Assembly (NCBI RefSeq): GCF_900099905.1
Contig: NZ_FNEE01000001.1
Coordinates: forward strand, 359,091-423,090
Direction of reading: 5' to 3'
DNA from: Mesorhizobium muleiense
GTDB lineage: Bacteria; Pseudomonadota; Alphaproteobacteria; Rhizobiales; Rhizobiaceae
Length of the DNA: 64,000 nucleotides
Every line of letters starts with the position of its first letter. Positions within the stretch are counted from its first letter, which is position 1. Made by a program: the position numbers and the translations under genes. The notes under the pieces were generated by a model. It was not told the origin of the DNA and ran no database searches. It saw nothing but the letters and a program-made list of their open reading frames with translations. Shown piece after piece: positions 42,365-51,976 of the stretch.

Positions 42365-44202
42365 GGCACATCCTCCTGCTTCTGCAGCAGCCGCGTGCGG
42401 GTCCGCACAAAGCCGTTTATTCCGGCGTGACGGGCAAACAGCCGTGCAAGCAAGGCCGAAAGCAGCAATGTGCTTTGCCCGGCCAGGACCGATTGGTCCA
42501 CATGCAATGTCACTTCCGTGCCCCGTCCGAAGCACATCGGCCCATCGATCTGCAGCCGTTCGATGACGGAGCGCGAGTCGATGCGAACGATCGAGTGCAC
42601 GTTGCGAGCCAGGCTCGGATCTCCCCGGTCGGCGTAAAGATCGAGCAGCGCATGCAGCGGATCGACACCGCGGCCTTCCTTGGCGAGGCTGAGGAAGTTG
42701 AGGGCCAGCTGCGCCACGAGCCGCCATGCGAGATTGTCGGCTCGGGATTCGCCTTCGGCACCGGCGGGCAGCGCCGCCGGGATAGCCGGCTGCGGCGGGC
42801 GCAAAGCACCGGTAAGCCGGACCGTTTCGACCGGATCGCCCGTCTCCAGCGTCAGGGTAGGGTTGTCGTCGAGGATCGGCAGATCGCGGTTGGTGCAAAG
42901 CGCCATGATGTCGAGACGCTTCAGCGGCCGGTTGGCCGGGCTTCCGGCCGGCCGTGAAACCGAAAGGAAAACGTCGTCTCCGGTGTAAGAAGTCCGGGTC
43001 AGTCCGTCGCGCCGTTCATCTTCGGTGGCCCGGCGAGGGCGCCGTTCGGTGGAATAGACCCAGCCATTGCTGCGGTTTTGCCCCAGGCTGAAGAGTTCTG
43101 GAATTTCGGCGTCAGGACCCTCGGCATCGGCGTCCTCGACATGGGTCACCCGATAGATTTCGAAGTCGCGCGCCCGCGTGCGGTCGGCATGCAGAACTTG
43201 CCGCGTTCTGCGCGGATCAAGCTCGATGACGTTGCAGTCACGCTCGAACAGGTTGATGATCGGCGTCGCAAAAAGTTCGAAATCCGCCGGCGTCACATCG
43301 GCAAGCTCGGGCACCGGACGCCGGAACATGAAGATGATCTCGACCCCGGCCTCGCATCGGCGCACGACCGGTTGCAGTCCTGAAACCCGCACGTAGTGAA
43401 AGCGCTCGGGCATCATGAAATATTCACGCAGCAGGCGGTAGCCTTCGAATGTCGGCCGGGTACGAGGCATCAACGCCTCGTCATCGCTGATGCCGACCAT
43501 TTCGGGTTCCGGCAACCGCGATAGCGGATTGGCCTTGCCCTCGGCGCGGGCGCCAACCGCCGAGCAGGCGCCGAAAATCGCGTCGAACAGCAATGGCGCT
43601 TTGGTGCGCCCGGCAAAATAGAAATCAAGCCGGTCGAGCGCCAGTTCGCCGAGCTTGCCTTTTCCGGTCCGGCCCAGCGTGATGCGCAGCGCCGCCTCGC
43701 CGCCTGCGCCGCCGATAGGTGTTATGCCGGCTGCCGCCAACCCGCTGCGATCCTGGAAATAGCTGACCGAAATGATGGCTATCGGCCACAGCGTGATTTC
43801 CTGCGCGGTGGTGAACGTGCAGCGCGTCGACAGGCCGGGTTGCAGGCTGGACACCAGCCGCGTGTTCCGCTTGATGACATGGCCGGCAATCATCGACTGG
43901 ACCTGCTGGCCGGGTTTCAGCACTGCCATCGCCGTTGCCGGCGCCGGGGTAACCAGATCGGGATAAAGCACATCCAGCACGCTGCGTGAAAACCGCGAAC
44001 GCTCGGCGTCGACTTTCAACCGGGTGCGTGCAGCGAGGAAAGCGACGCCGTCGAGCAGCCGCTCGACATACGGATCCGGGCACGGGACGGTATCGAGAGA
44101 AAGATTGCGTGCCACCGCCGGATGCATGTCGGCAAATTCCGCCGCTAGGCCGCGGATATGGGTCAGTTCCTCCTCGTAATATTCTACGAAGACCCGATCC
44201 AT
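42328..44202 (-). CDS. tssF: T6SS baseplate protein TssF
   Basis: A 624-residue TssF (ImpG/VasA). It opens with MDRVFVEYYEEELTHIRGLA and FADMHPAVARNLSL, then DPYVERLLDGVAFLAARTRLK, all characteristic. The C-terminal part contains LLSALLARLFARHAGINGFVRTR-type helices. It starts two bases after the tssE stop. Full length for the family, no break seen. Confidence 0.95.
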   Translation of the reverse strand: MDRVFVEYYEEELTHIRGLAAEFADMHPAVARNLSLDTVPCPDPYVERLLDGVAFLAARTRLKVDAERSRFSRSVLDVLYPDLVTPAPATAMAVLKPGQQVQSMIAGHVIKRNTRLVSSLQPGLSTRCTFTTAQEITLWPIAIISVSYFQDRSGLAAAGITPIGGAGGEAALRITLGRTGKGKLGELALDRLDFYFAGRTKAPLLFDAIFGACSAVGARAEGKANPLSRLPEPEMVGISDDEALMPRTRPTFEGYRLLREYFMMPERFHYVRVSGLQPVVRRCEAGVEIIFMFRRPVPELADVTPADFELFATPIINLFERDCNVIELDPRRTRQVLHADRTRARDFEIYRVTHVEDADAEGPDAEIPELFSLGQNRSNGWVYSTERRPRRATEDERRDGLTRTSYTGDDVFLSVSRPAGSPANRPLKRLDIMALCTNRDLPILDDNPTLTLETGDPVETVRLTGALRPPQPAIPAALPAGAEGESRADNLAWRLVAQLALNFLSLAKEGRGVDPLHALLDLYADRGDPSLARNVHSIVRIDSRSVIERLQIDGPMCFGRGTEVTLHVDQSVLAGQSTLLLSALLARLFARHAGINGFVRTRTRLLQKQEDVPWPMTPGNRYLI

Positions 44203-44203
44203 C

Positions 44204-44965
44204 TCAGCTTTCCCTGAATTCGGTCCGCGCCAAACCGTTGTCGAGGTTGACTGTCGTGCGCAGGCGCATGCGTTCCGGCGTCGGCGTCATGATCAGCACA
44301 GCGTCTATCTCGATCTTCAGGCCCGCACTTTTGTCACCAAGGGTCACCGCTACCTTGGTTGCGCTTTCCTTGAGACGCGGCTCGAACGTGGCAAGGACCG
44401 AGCGGATCTCGCGCGCCAGCGCCTCGCGATCAAAGTCGCGCGACGAACGGCCGGAAAACGACGGCACGCCGTAGTTGACCACGCTTCGGCGCACTTCGGG
44501 AAAATCGGCCAGCGATGGCGGATTGTCTGCAGCCTGTTCGTTTTCGAAATCGGAAAGAAGCGGAACAGCTTCGAAGCGCTCGGTGTTGAACAAGGCCTCG
44601 ATGTCGCGCCGCACCGCCTCCCTGAGGACGCGTGCCGATACGACCACGCCACGGCTTTCGATCTCGGCGCGGTGTTGGGTCTGAAAGCCCAGGCGGTGCA
44701 GACGCCGCTTCTGATCGGATGTCAGCTCCGCGTCGGCATCGATAAGCCGCGCGCTGCCGGCAAGCAGCGTGTCCAGCCGGTCCACGCCCAGCTCGTCCTG
44801 CAAGGTCTGGCGCAGCCCGTCGATCTCGGAGGTGACGCCCGGCAGGTCGTTGACGAGACGGTCCCAAAGAGAGGGCTGGACCGCCTCGCGTTTCGCCCGC
44901 GAACTGCCGGTAACCTGCAGCTTGTCGGCGCCGGGCCGCCGCGCCTCACTTGCCGACATAGACAT
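44204..44965 (-). CDS. tssE: T6SS baseplate protein TssE with N-terminal extension
   Basis: A 253-residue protein. The gp25-like domain is in the second half: VVNYGVPSFSG, FDREALAREIRSVLATFEPRL, ending MRLRTTVNLDNGLARTEF. TssE is usually about 140-170 residues, so there is an N-terminal addition of about 100 residues (SLWDRLVNDLPG is the normal start block, then an insert before the domain). ATG 44965 is used, with ATG 44959 as an alternative; both overlap the hcp end. Confidence 0.88.
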   Translation of the reverse strand: MSMSASEARRPGADKLQVTGSSRAKREAVQPSLWDRLVNDLPGVTSEIDGLRQTLQDELGVDRLDTLLAGSARLIDADAELTSDQKRRLHRLGFQTQHRAEIESRGVVVSARVLREAVRRDIEALFNTERFEAVPLLSDFENEQAADNPPSLADFPEVRRSVVNYGVPSFSGRSSRDFDREALAREIRSVLATFEPRLKESATKVAVTLGDKSAGLKIEIDAVLIMTPTPERMRLRTTVNLDNGLARTEFRES

Positions 44966-45401
44966 CCATTTCGATTTCGTCATCCTTGTCATAGACGAAC
45001 TTGATCTTCTTGTAGGCGAAGCTGACCTCCTCCTCGATCAGGTCTTCTTCGTCCTCGGCCTGCGACATGTCGTATTCCATGATCGAGGCGTCGGTCAGGG
45101 TGACGACCAGATAGTCGCTGGTCTCGCCATCGATGGTCCGGCGGGCGGAGAACACAACTTCGTCCAGCGCCTTGTTGTCGAACAGCGCCTTTTTCAGATA
45201 GGGCGATGACTTGTCATAATGCTTGGTGAACTTGATCATCCCCAGCGACACGCGACCGCGGCGTGAGAGCGAATTCGGATCGTATGGCGCGATTATCTTG
45301 TAATCGACCCCGTGGACTTCGATTTCGTCCTCATGGCCGTCTCGAACGCTTGGCCCTTTGATATCCGGAACTTTTAGAAAACCATCAATTTTCACGGGCA
45401 T
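44946..45401 (-). CDS. hcp: T6SS tube protein Hcp (TssD)
   Basis: A 151-residue Hcp. MPVKIDGFLKVPDIKG, then EIEVHGVDYKII, MIKFTKHYDKSSPYLKKAL and VSFAYKKIKFVYD follow the Hcp beta-barrel plan. This is the only hcp in the window, so the second TssL/TssM set has no tube protein of its own here. The stop lies inside the start of tssE. Confidence 0.92.
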   Translation of the reverse strand: MPVKIDGFLKVPDIKGPSVRDGHEDEIEVHGVDYKIIAPYDPNSLSRRGRVSLGMIKFTKHYDKSSPYLKKALFDNKALDEVVFSARRTIDGETSDYLVVTLTDASIMEYDMSQAEDEEDLIEEEVSFAYKKIKFVYDKDDEIEMDVYVGK

Positions 45402-45450
45402 TGTCTTCCTCCAGCGTTTTCAAAACAAAACAGGATTATGTTGCTGCAAA

Positions 45451-46956
45451 TCAAGCCTTTACGGACGGAAGTTCCGACACCAGACGAAGCGAGGCGTTGA
45501 TGCCCTCCAACTGGTAATGCGGGCGCAGATAGAAGCGGGCGTTGTAGTAGCCCGGCCGCCCCTCGACGCTGTCCACCTGGACTTCAGCGGCGGCAAGCGG
45601 GCGCTTGGCGCGCGCCTTGTCGTCGGCAAAGGCCGGGTTGGCCAGCACGTATCGGTTGATCCACTCGGTCAACCAGATCTGCATGTCCGACCGCTCCTTG
45701 AACGACCCTATCTTGTCGCGCGCGATGGCCTTGAGGTAATGCGCAAACCGCGAAACCGGGAAGAGATAGGGCAGGTTGGCGCTCAGCCGCTCGTTCGACT
45801 GCGCGTCGGGATCGACCAGCCGGCCGGCGCGGGTCTCGTCGTCCTGCAGCGAATGCGCGCCGATGAAAGCCGCCAGATCCGTGTTCTTGCGGTGCAGGAT
45901 GGGCATCAGGCCGAGCTTGGCCAGTTCCGCCTCGCGCCGGTCGTCGATGGCGACTTCCGTCGGGCATTTCATCGCCACCGATCCGTCGTCGGTGGGGAAG
46001 GAGTGCACCGGCAGGTTGATGACCGTGCCGCCATTTTCGACACCGCGGATCTGCGTGCCCCAGCCATAGAGCTTGTGGCTGCGGTTTATGTTCACGCCCA
46101 TCGGGAAGGCGGCGTTCATCCAGACATATTTGTTGTGGTCGCCCTGGACCTCTTCCTCGAAGGTGAAACCCTTCACCGGAACGGTATCCGTGCCGTAGGG
46201 AAGCCGTGCCAGGACACGGGGCATCGTGAGGCCGATATAGCGCGCATCCTCGCTCTCGCGCAGCGATTGCCACGAGGCGTAGGCGGCGTTGGAGACGATC
46301 TGCTGCAGATCCTGCGGGTTCGGCAGTTCCTGCCAGCTGTCCATGCGGAACAGGCGCGGCGAGGCCGCCGCGATGAACGGCGTGTGCGCCGAGGCGCAGA
46401 CGCCCGAGATGTTGCGCAACAGGCCGACGTCACGCGGATGGTTGGAGAATTCGTAGGCGCCGATCAGGCAGCCGATCGGCTCGCCGCCCAGCATCGAATA
46501 CTCGTCCGTATAGACCTTCTTGAAGATCGGGCTCTGGTCCCACATCTGGCCTTCATAGTCTTCAAGCGTGTCGGCGAGCTGCTCCTTGGAAATGTTCATC
46601 ACCCGGATCTTCAGCTTCTGATCCGTCTCGGTGTTGTTGATGAGATACCAAAGGCCGCGCCATGTGCCTTCCATTTCGCGCACTTCCGGCGCGTGCAGGA
46701 TCTCGTTGACCTGCTCCGACAGCATCTTGTCGATGCCCGCGATCAGCGACTTGATCGACTTGATCGCGTTGGACGAGATGGTCGTGGTGTCGGATCGCGA
46801 CTGTGCCGCCAGCGCGAGATTGCGAACGAGTTGCTGCAGCTTCTCGCTGTCGTCCTTCTTGACCTTGAAATCTTTTTCCAGGAGCCCGCTGAATTCTCCG
46901 AGATCGATGGTCTCCGCCTCGGCGACGGCGGCTGCGGTCTTTTGCTGTTCGGCCAT
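45451..46956 (-). CDS. tssC: T6SS sheath large subunit TssC
   Basis: A 501-residue TssC (VipB/ImpC). Blocks EGTWRGLWYLINNTET, PIGCLIGAYEF, PFIAAASPRLF, LTMPRVLARLPYG and RFAHYLKAIARDKIG are diagnostic. It follows tssB after two bases and precedes hcp by 49 bases. It forms the contractile sheath with TssB and contains the ClpV-accessible surface. Confidence 0.97.
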   Translation of the reverse strand: MAEQQKTAAAVAEAETIDLGEFSGLLEKDFKVKKDDSEKLQQLVRNLALAAQSRSDTTTISSNAIKSIKSLIAGIDKMLSEQVNEILHAPEVREMEGTWRGLWYLINNTETDQKLKIRVMNISKEQLADTLEDYEGQMWDQSPIFKKVYTDEYSMLGGEPIGCLIGAYEFSNHPRDVGLLRNISGVCASAHTPFIAAASPRLFRMDSWQELPNPQDLQQIVSNAAYASWQSLRESEDARYIGLTMPRVLARLPYGTDTVPVKGFTFEEEVQGDHNKYVWMNAAFPMGVNINRSHKLYGWGTQIRGVENGGTVINLPVHSFPTDDGSVAMKCPTEVAIDDRREAELAKLGLMPILHRKNTDLAAFIGAHSLQDDETRAGRLVDPDAQSNERLSANLPYLFPVSRFAHYLKAIARDKIGSFKERSDMQIWLTEWINRYVLANPAFADDKARAKRPLAAAEVQVDSVEGRPGYYNARFYLRPHYQLEGINASLRLVSELPSVKA

Positions 46957-46958
46957 GA

Positions 46959-47498
46959 CTACACCTCAACCTTGTCTTCGTCCGACAATGCCTGGCTGGC
47001 GATTTTGCCAAGAAGCGGCTCGTTGTTCAGAAGCTGCGCTATGCGCTTTTCGGCGTCGACGCGGCCATCCATGAAGCCGAGCAGTTCCTCGAGCTGGCGA
47101 CGCATCTTGAGGATCTCGGCCAGTTGCGGGACTTGCTCGGCAATCTTGTCCGGGGCGAAATCGCCCATCTTGGTGAAGGTAAGATCGAGTGCCAGCTCTT
47201 CATCCCGCTCGGCGCCCTCCGCCTGGGGCAGCGTGTTCTTCACGCGGGCTTTGACGCGCGGCCCTAGCGCCTCCATGAAACGCGGGAAGCGGTTCGCATC
47301 GGTCTCGACAAAGGAGCGGTCCAGCACCGACTTCATCGCTTCCTTGGTCTGTGAGGCACCGGAAAGATCGGCCATCACCCCCATGACGAACGGCAATTCG
47401 ATCGTCGTCGGGCTGCCATAGGTTTCCACGTCATAGGCGATCTGCACGCGCGGAGCGCGGTTCCGTTCGATGACTTTCGCTTTGCTTTCAGCTGCCAT
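46959..47498 (-). CDS. tssB: T6SS sheath small subunit TssB
   Basis: A 179-residue TssB (VipA/ImpB). APRVQIAYDVETYG, IELPFVMGVMADLSG, FVETDANRFPRFMEAL and ELLGFMDGRVDAEKRI match the family along the full length. It lies six bases downstream of tssA and directly upstream of tssC. Confidence 0.97.
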   Translation of the reverse strand: MAAESKAKVIERNRAPRVQIAYDVETYGSPTTIELPFVMGVMADLSGASQTKEAMKSVLDRSFVETDANRFPRFMEALGPRVKARVKNTLPQAEGAERDEELALDLTFTKMGDFAPDKIAEQVPQLAEILKMRRQLEELLGFMDGRVDAEKRIAQLLNNEPLLGKIASQALSDEDKVEV

Positions 47499-47504
47499 GG
47501 CTCG

Positions 47505-48698
47505 TTACCTTTCATCCTTCTGGGCCGTCTTCTTGGCATCGGGAACGCCGGCAAGCAGCCGGAATTCCTTCAGCCCCGACGGGGCGAGATCTTCCATCAG
47601 TTCAACGAAATCCATATGCACCATCCGGCGCACCCGGCGGGCCAGGTGCGGGATCGGGCTCGACGGTTCGGTGCGGTCATAAAAGGCGACGACGAGGTCG
47701 AGGCATTTCACGACGTCGTCGCGCGAGGAAATCCGCTCCGGCAGCCCCGTGCCCGGTTCCGCGTAACTCGCCATACTTGCCATGGTATCGGCTCCATGAC
47801 CCTTTGCAGGCATTTGACCGTTTCGAGCAGGCATTTCCGGATCTGCAGTCGTGTGGGCTGGCTCGGCTGCGCCGTTCGTCGCGGTCTCGATTGCCGAATT
47901 CCGTTCGAGGGTCGACAGCAAACGCTGCAGGAACCGTTTCAATTCCGGAACAGCGGCGCCACCGCCCTGCAGACGGACGTTGAGAGCCGTCTCGACCGCA
48001 TCAAGAGCCGTGATCGCCGCATGAGCATCGGCAATCAGCGACATCATCTCCGCATTGGCTTGATCGGCCTGCGCCTTGCACCCGCCATGAACCCGGTTCA
48101 GCAGTTGACCGTGCGCGCTGGCCAGCGTTGCCTTTTCCGCCGCATTCAATCCCGAAGCCGCTTCCAGAAGCATGACCCGCTCGTCGAGTGCGGCTTGTTC
48201 CAGATCGCGTCCGCTGATCGGTCCGATAGGGCGCGGCGCGAAGAAAATCATTCGCCGCAAGTCCGCCAGCAGCCCGTCCTGGCCGTTCTGGAGGTCGAGC
48301 AGGGCGTTGATGCGACGCAAGGCGGCGTCGCGTGGTGAAGCACTGGGCCGCAGGGCCGGGTGCATGGTCTCCCAATGCTGATCGAAGCTCCGTGCAACAA
48401 GGGTCAGGCCATGCGCGAGCCCGGCGAGCCGCTGCTCATTGGCCAGCGCGCGCGTGACAATGACGAGCAGGCGCAGATCCCGGCCATGCGCACGCAATTC
48501 CTCCGCCTTGTCGAGGACGGCAGGCCAGTCGACCGGAATGGTGCTTTGCGACGAGGGCTGGTTGTGGCCGCCATGGACGACCTTGACCTGCGGCTCGGTG
48601 AGACGCTCCAGCTCATGAAAGGCTGGATCGTTGCGCAAATCCTCCCCTGACGGATTTTCACCGTCCAGCGGATTCAGCCAGAGTGCGAGATCGATCAC
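47505..48698 (-). CDS. tssA: T6SS cap/assembly protein TssA
   Basis: A 397-residue TssA with the N-terminal ImpA domain (LNPLDGENPSGEDLRNDPAF, LRLLVIVTRAL, HWETMHPALRP). The C-terminal region (DVVKCLDLVVAFYDRTEPSSPIPHL, RMVHMDFVELMEDL) is of the ImpA C-terminal type. GTG 48698, with GGGGGA upstream, is used; the open frame to 49145 has no homology. It is the first gene of the core operon. Confidence 0.94.
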   Translation of the reverse strand: MIDLALWLNPLDGENPSGEDLRNDPAFHELERLTEPQVKVVHGGHNQPSSQSTIPVDWPAVLDKAEELRAHGRDLRLLVIVTRALANEQRLAGLAHGLTLVARSFDQHWETMHPALRPSASPRDAALRRINALLDLQNGQDGLLADLRRMIFFAPRPIGPISGRDLEQAALDERVMLLEAASGLNAAEKATLASAHGQLLNRVHGGCKAQADQANAEMMSLIADAHAAITALDAVETALNVRLQGGGAAVPELKRFLQRLLSTLERNSAIETATNGAAEPAHTTADPEMPARNGQMPAKGHGADTMASMASYAEPGTGLPERISSRDDVVKCLDLVVAFYDRTEPSSPIPHLARRVRRMVHMDFVELMEDLAPSGLKEFRLLAGVPDAKKTAQKDER

Positions 48699-49029
48699 AC
48701 CATCCCCCGCGCGCGGCTCTTGGGCCGTGCCTGACCCAACGTTACCACACTGCGACACTTTACCACAATTTAGTTGATGCTCAATCTCAATACGCGCCTG
48801 CAACCGGCGCGCTGGGCTCGAAAGCGCTGGCGCATTTGTCGAACCCTGTCGGTGAATGCATCGCCAACAGGCGGGGCGTTCGATGGCGTTGCAGCCGATA
48901 GCGCCGGCGCCTGCCGGGACGGAGAAATCGACTGAATCGAACACCCGGACGGCCCGCTCATAAACGCTCTTTGTCAAGTCGCTGCTTATGTGGCAGTTTG
49001 TTGGCTGGCAGATTGGAGGGGCAAGTTCG
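48699..49029. promoter_or_regulatory. Divergent promoter region of tssA and tssH
   Basis: 331 bases between the start of tssA and the start of tssH. It should hold promoters for the 20-kb core operon and for clpV. A direct repeat of TTACCAC lies at 48742-48766. I looked for a sigma-54 type TGGC-N-TTGC box and did not find a convincing one. Confidence 0.5.
48742..48766. repeat. Direct repeat TTACCAC, period 18, upstream of tssA
   Basis: TTACCAC at 48742-48748 and 48760-48766, separated by 11 bases. It is 44 bases upstream of the tssA GTG. It may be a regulator-binding site. Confidence 0.4.
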
Positions 49030-51810
49030 ATGGAACAGCGCCGGTCGTCGCAGAGCTTTAAACGCAAGGAACTGGTCGGCAAGCTCAATCCCATCTGTTT
49101 GCGCGCCTTCAAGGCTGCGGCCGACACCGCCAAGCTGCGCGGCAATCCTTATGTCGAGCTCGTTCACTTCATCGAGCAGCTGGTGCTTTCAGAGCGCTCG
49201 GATGTGCAGCTGATACTGGCAGACGCCGGGGTGGATGCGAGCCGGCTCACGGCCGATATGACCCGCGCCGTCGACAAGCTGCCTTACGGCGCCACTTCGA
49301 TCGAGGAATTTTCCGATCATATCTTTCACGCCATCCAGGAGGCCTGGGGCCTGGCGGGACTGGAATTCAGCGTCGAGGAAGTGCGCAGTGCGCATATTCT
49401 GCTCGCCTGCCTGAAGACGCCGGTGCTGGAGGGCCTGCTGTCGAAGATCAGCGGCGAATTCGACAAGATCGATGCGCAGGCCGTTATTGCGCGGTTCGCG
49501 GACGTCATGGAGGGTTCGCTCGAAGCCGGCGCCGCGACTGCGGTTGCCGCCGCCGAAACACCGCGGCGGGCTCCGGGCGGGGATTCGGCGCTGGCCAAAT
49601 ATGCCACCGACCTGACCCAGCGCGCCCGCGATGGCAAGATCGATCCGGTCGTCGGCCGCGATCCCGAGATCAGGCAGATCGTCGATATCCTGATGCGGCG
49701 CCGGCAAAACAACCCGATCCTGACCGGCGAGGCGGGGGTCGGCAAAACCGCGGTCGTCGAGGGCTTTGCCTTGCGCATTGCCGAGGGCGACGTGCCGCCG
49801 ACGCTGCAGGGCGTCAGCGTGCGCATGCTCGATGTCGGCCTGATGCAAGCGGGCGCCAGCGTAAAGGGCGAATTTGAAAAACGGCTGAAGGCGGTCATTG
49901 ACGAGGTGCAATCCTCGGAAACGCCGGTCATCCTCTTCATCGATGAAGCGCACACCTTGATCGGCGCCGGCGGCGCGGCAGGAACCGGCGATGCGGCCAA
50001 TCTGCTGAAGCCGGCGCTGGCGCGCGGCGAGCTTCGCACGATCGCGGCGACGACCTGGGCCGAATACAAGCAGCACATCGAGAAGGATCCGGCGCTTACC
50101 CGTCGCTTCCAGGTCGTCAAGATAGAGGAGCCGTCGGAAGCGGTCGCCGTTCTCATGCTGCGTGGTGTCGCCGGTGTCCTCGAGCAGCATCACCAGGTGC
50201 AGATACTCGATGAGGCGATCGAGGCGGCGGTCAGCCTCTCCCACCGCTACATCCCGGCACGGCAACTGCCCGACAAGGCGGTGAGCCTTCTCGACACCGC
50301 CTGCGCCCGTGTCGCCATTTCGCAGCATGCCACCCCCGCCGAGGTCGAGGACATCATGCGCCGCCGCCAGGCGCTGGAGGTCGAGCGCGCCATCATCGGC
50401 CGCGAGGCAGCGATCGGCATCGACGTGGCCGACCGGCAGGCTCGGGTCGAAACCGGGCTTGCCGAGACCGAACTCACGCTTGCTGCCGCGCAGCAACGCT
50501 GGGATCGGGAAAAGGCGCTGGTTGGCGAGATACTCGAACTGCGCGCCAGGCTGCGCGGCGAGGGTGTGCCGCTCGACGCCGTGGAGCCTCCGGGGGCGGT
50601 CGTCGAAACCGCAGGCGCCGTTGCCCCCGAGATCAAAGCGCCTGAAACCGATGCGCCTGAACCGGATGCGCCCGAAACCGATACGGAAGCAACGGCCACT
50701 GCCGATCCTTCTCCACCCGATCCGGCTGCCGATCTCGCGCGGCTGCGCGAACTGATGGCCGAACTCGCAGAAGCGCAAGGCGAGACGCCGCTGATCCTGC
50801 CGTCGGTCGACCGCAACGCCGTGGCCGCCGTGGTGCAGGACTGGACCGGCATCCCGACTGGCCGCATGCTGTCGAGCCAGACCGAGAAGGCGCTGCGGCT
50901 CGCCGTCACGCTGTCCGAGCGCGTGGTCGGTCAGGATCACGCCATGGAAATGATTGCCAAGCGCGTGCAGACCAGCCGCGCCGGGCTCGGAGCGCCCGAA
51001 AAGCCGGTGGGGGTGTTTCTGCTCTGCGGTCCCTCGGGCGTCGGCAAGACCGAAACCGCGCTGGCCCTGGCCGAGACGCTCTATGGCGGCGAGCAGAACC
51101 TCATTTCGATCAACATGTCCGAGTTCCAGGAGGCGCACACCGTCTCAACCTTGAAGGGCGCGCCACCCGGATATGTCGGCTATGGCAAGGGCGGCATCCT
51201 CACCGAGGCGGTCCGGCGCAAGCCCTATTCGGTGATCCTGCTTGACGAGGTCGAGAAGGCGCATCCGGACGTGCACGAAATCTTCTTCCAGGTCTTCGAC
51301 AAGGGAATGATGGACGACAGTGAAGGCCGCCGGATCGATTTCAAGAACACGCTCATCCTGCTCACCTCGAACGTTGGCTCCGAAGTCATCATGGACCGGA
51401 CCAGCAGCGGCACGGTGCGGGCGGGGCTCGACGATCTCGACACAGCATTGCGCGCCCCGCTGCTGAAGGTTTTTCCAGCGGCCTTCCTGGGCCGGGTGGT
51501 GACCATCCCTTACTACCCACTCTCGGACATGATGATCGAAGCGATCACCCGCCATCAGTTCGCCAAGATCGCCCGCCGGCTGCGCTCGAGCAACGATGCC
51601 GAGTTGGTGATCGGTGACGGTGTCATGGATCTGGTCAAAGCCCGCTGCACCGAGATCGAATCCGGCGGCCGAATGATCGACGCCATTTTGACAAACACGC
51701 TTCTGCCCGAATTGAGCCGTGGCGTGCTGAACCGGTCGCTCGAGGGCGAAAAGATGACGAAGGTGACGGTTGGAGCCTCCGAAGGAGGTTTCACCTATTC
51801 CTTCGAATAA
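49030..51810 (+). CDS. tssH: T6SS sheath-recycling ATPase ClpV (TssH)
   Basis: A 926-residue AAA+ protein. The N-terminal Clp repeat domain (about 1-160) is followed by NBD1 with Walker A TGEAGVGKTAVV near 232, Walker B ILFIDEAH, a middle coiled-coil domain, and NBD2 with CGPSGVGKTETAL near 666 and ILLDEVEKAHPD. Between the M-domain and NBD2, residues about 517-565 are an unusual Pro/Glu/Asp-rich repeat insert (APETDAPEPDAPETD). ATG 49030 with GGAGGGG upstream is used, not the open frame from 48988. It disassembles contracted TssB/TssC sheaths and is divergent from tssA. Confidence 0.96.
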   Translation: MEQRRSSQSFKRKELVGKLNPICLRAFKAAADTAKLRGNPYVELVHFIEQLVLSERSDVQLILADAGVDASRLTADMTRAVDKLPYGATSIEEFSDHIFHAIQEAWGLAGLEFSVEEVRSAHILLACLKTPVLEGLLSKISGEFDKIDAQAVIARFADVMEGSLEAGAATAVAAAETPRRAPGGDSALAKYATDLTQRARDGKIDPVVGRDPEIRQIVDILMRRRQNNPILTGEAGVGKTAVVEGFALRIAEGDVPPTLQGVSVRMLDVGLMQAGASVKGEFEKRLKAVIDEVQSSETPVILFIDEAHTLIGAGGAAGTGDAANLLKPALARGELRTIAATTWAEYKQHIEKDPALTRRFQVVKIEEPSEAVAVLMLRGVAGVLEQHHQVQILDEAIEAAVSLSHRYIPARQLPDKAVSLLDTACARVAISQHATPAEVEDIMRRRQALEVERAIIGREAAIGIDVADRQARVETGLAETELTLAAAQQRWDREKALVGEILELRARLRGEGVPLDAVEPPGAVVETAGAVAPEIKAPETDAPEPDAPETDTEATATADPSPPDPAADLARLRELMAELAEAQGETPLILPSVDRNAVAAVVQDWTGIPTGRMLSSQTEKALRLAVTLSERVVGQDHAMEMIAKRVQTSRAGLGAPEKPVGVFLLCGPSGVGKTETALALAETLYGGEQNLISINMSEFQEAHTVSTLKGAPPGYVGYGKGGILTEAVRRKPYSVILLDEVEKAHPDVHEIFFQVFDKGMMDDSEGRRIDFKNTLILLTSNVGSEVIMDRTSSGTVRAGLDDLDTALRAPLLKVFPAAFLGRVVTIPYYPLSDMMIEAITRHQFAKIARRLRSSNDAELVIGDGVMDLVKARCTEIESGGRMIDAILTNTLLPELSRGVLNRSLEGEKMTKVTVGASEGGFTYSFE

Positions 51811-51976
51811 CTGAGCAGCAATCTGTGGTTAACCGGAGCCGTAGCACCGCTCAGGGTTGATCCGCCGCATTTTGCGCCCGAGCACCAGAGCCAATTTGGC
51901 GTGGTTTCGCGCCTCGGTTGCATCCTGGCCCCAGACACGCTACTATACCCTCTCGCGTTCCCGGGGGGGAAGGTGG

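Noticed and set aside
48699..49029. Sigma-54 promoter for the T6SS operon
   Set aside because: No TGGCAC-N5-TTGC-like element at correct spacing could be found on either strand.
49189..51138. Long minus-strand open frame (649 codons) opposite clpV
   Set aside because: High-GC shadow of clpV; composition rich in Arg, Asp and Leu without motifs.
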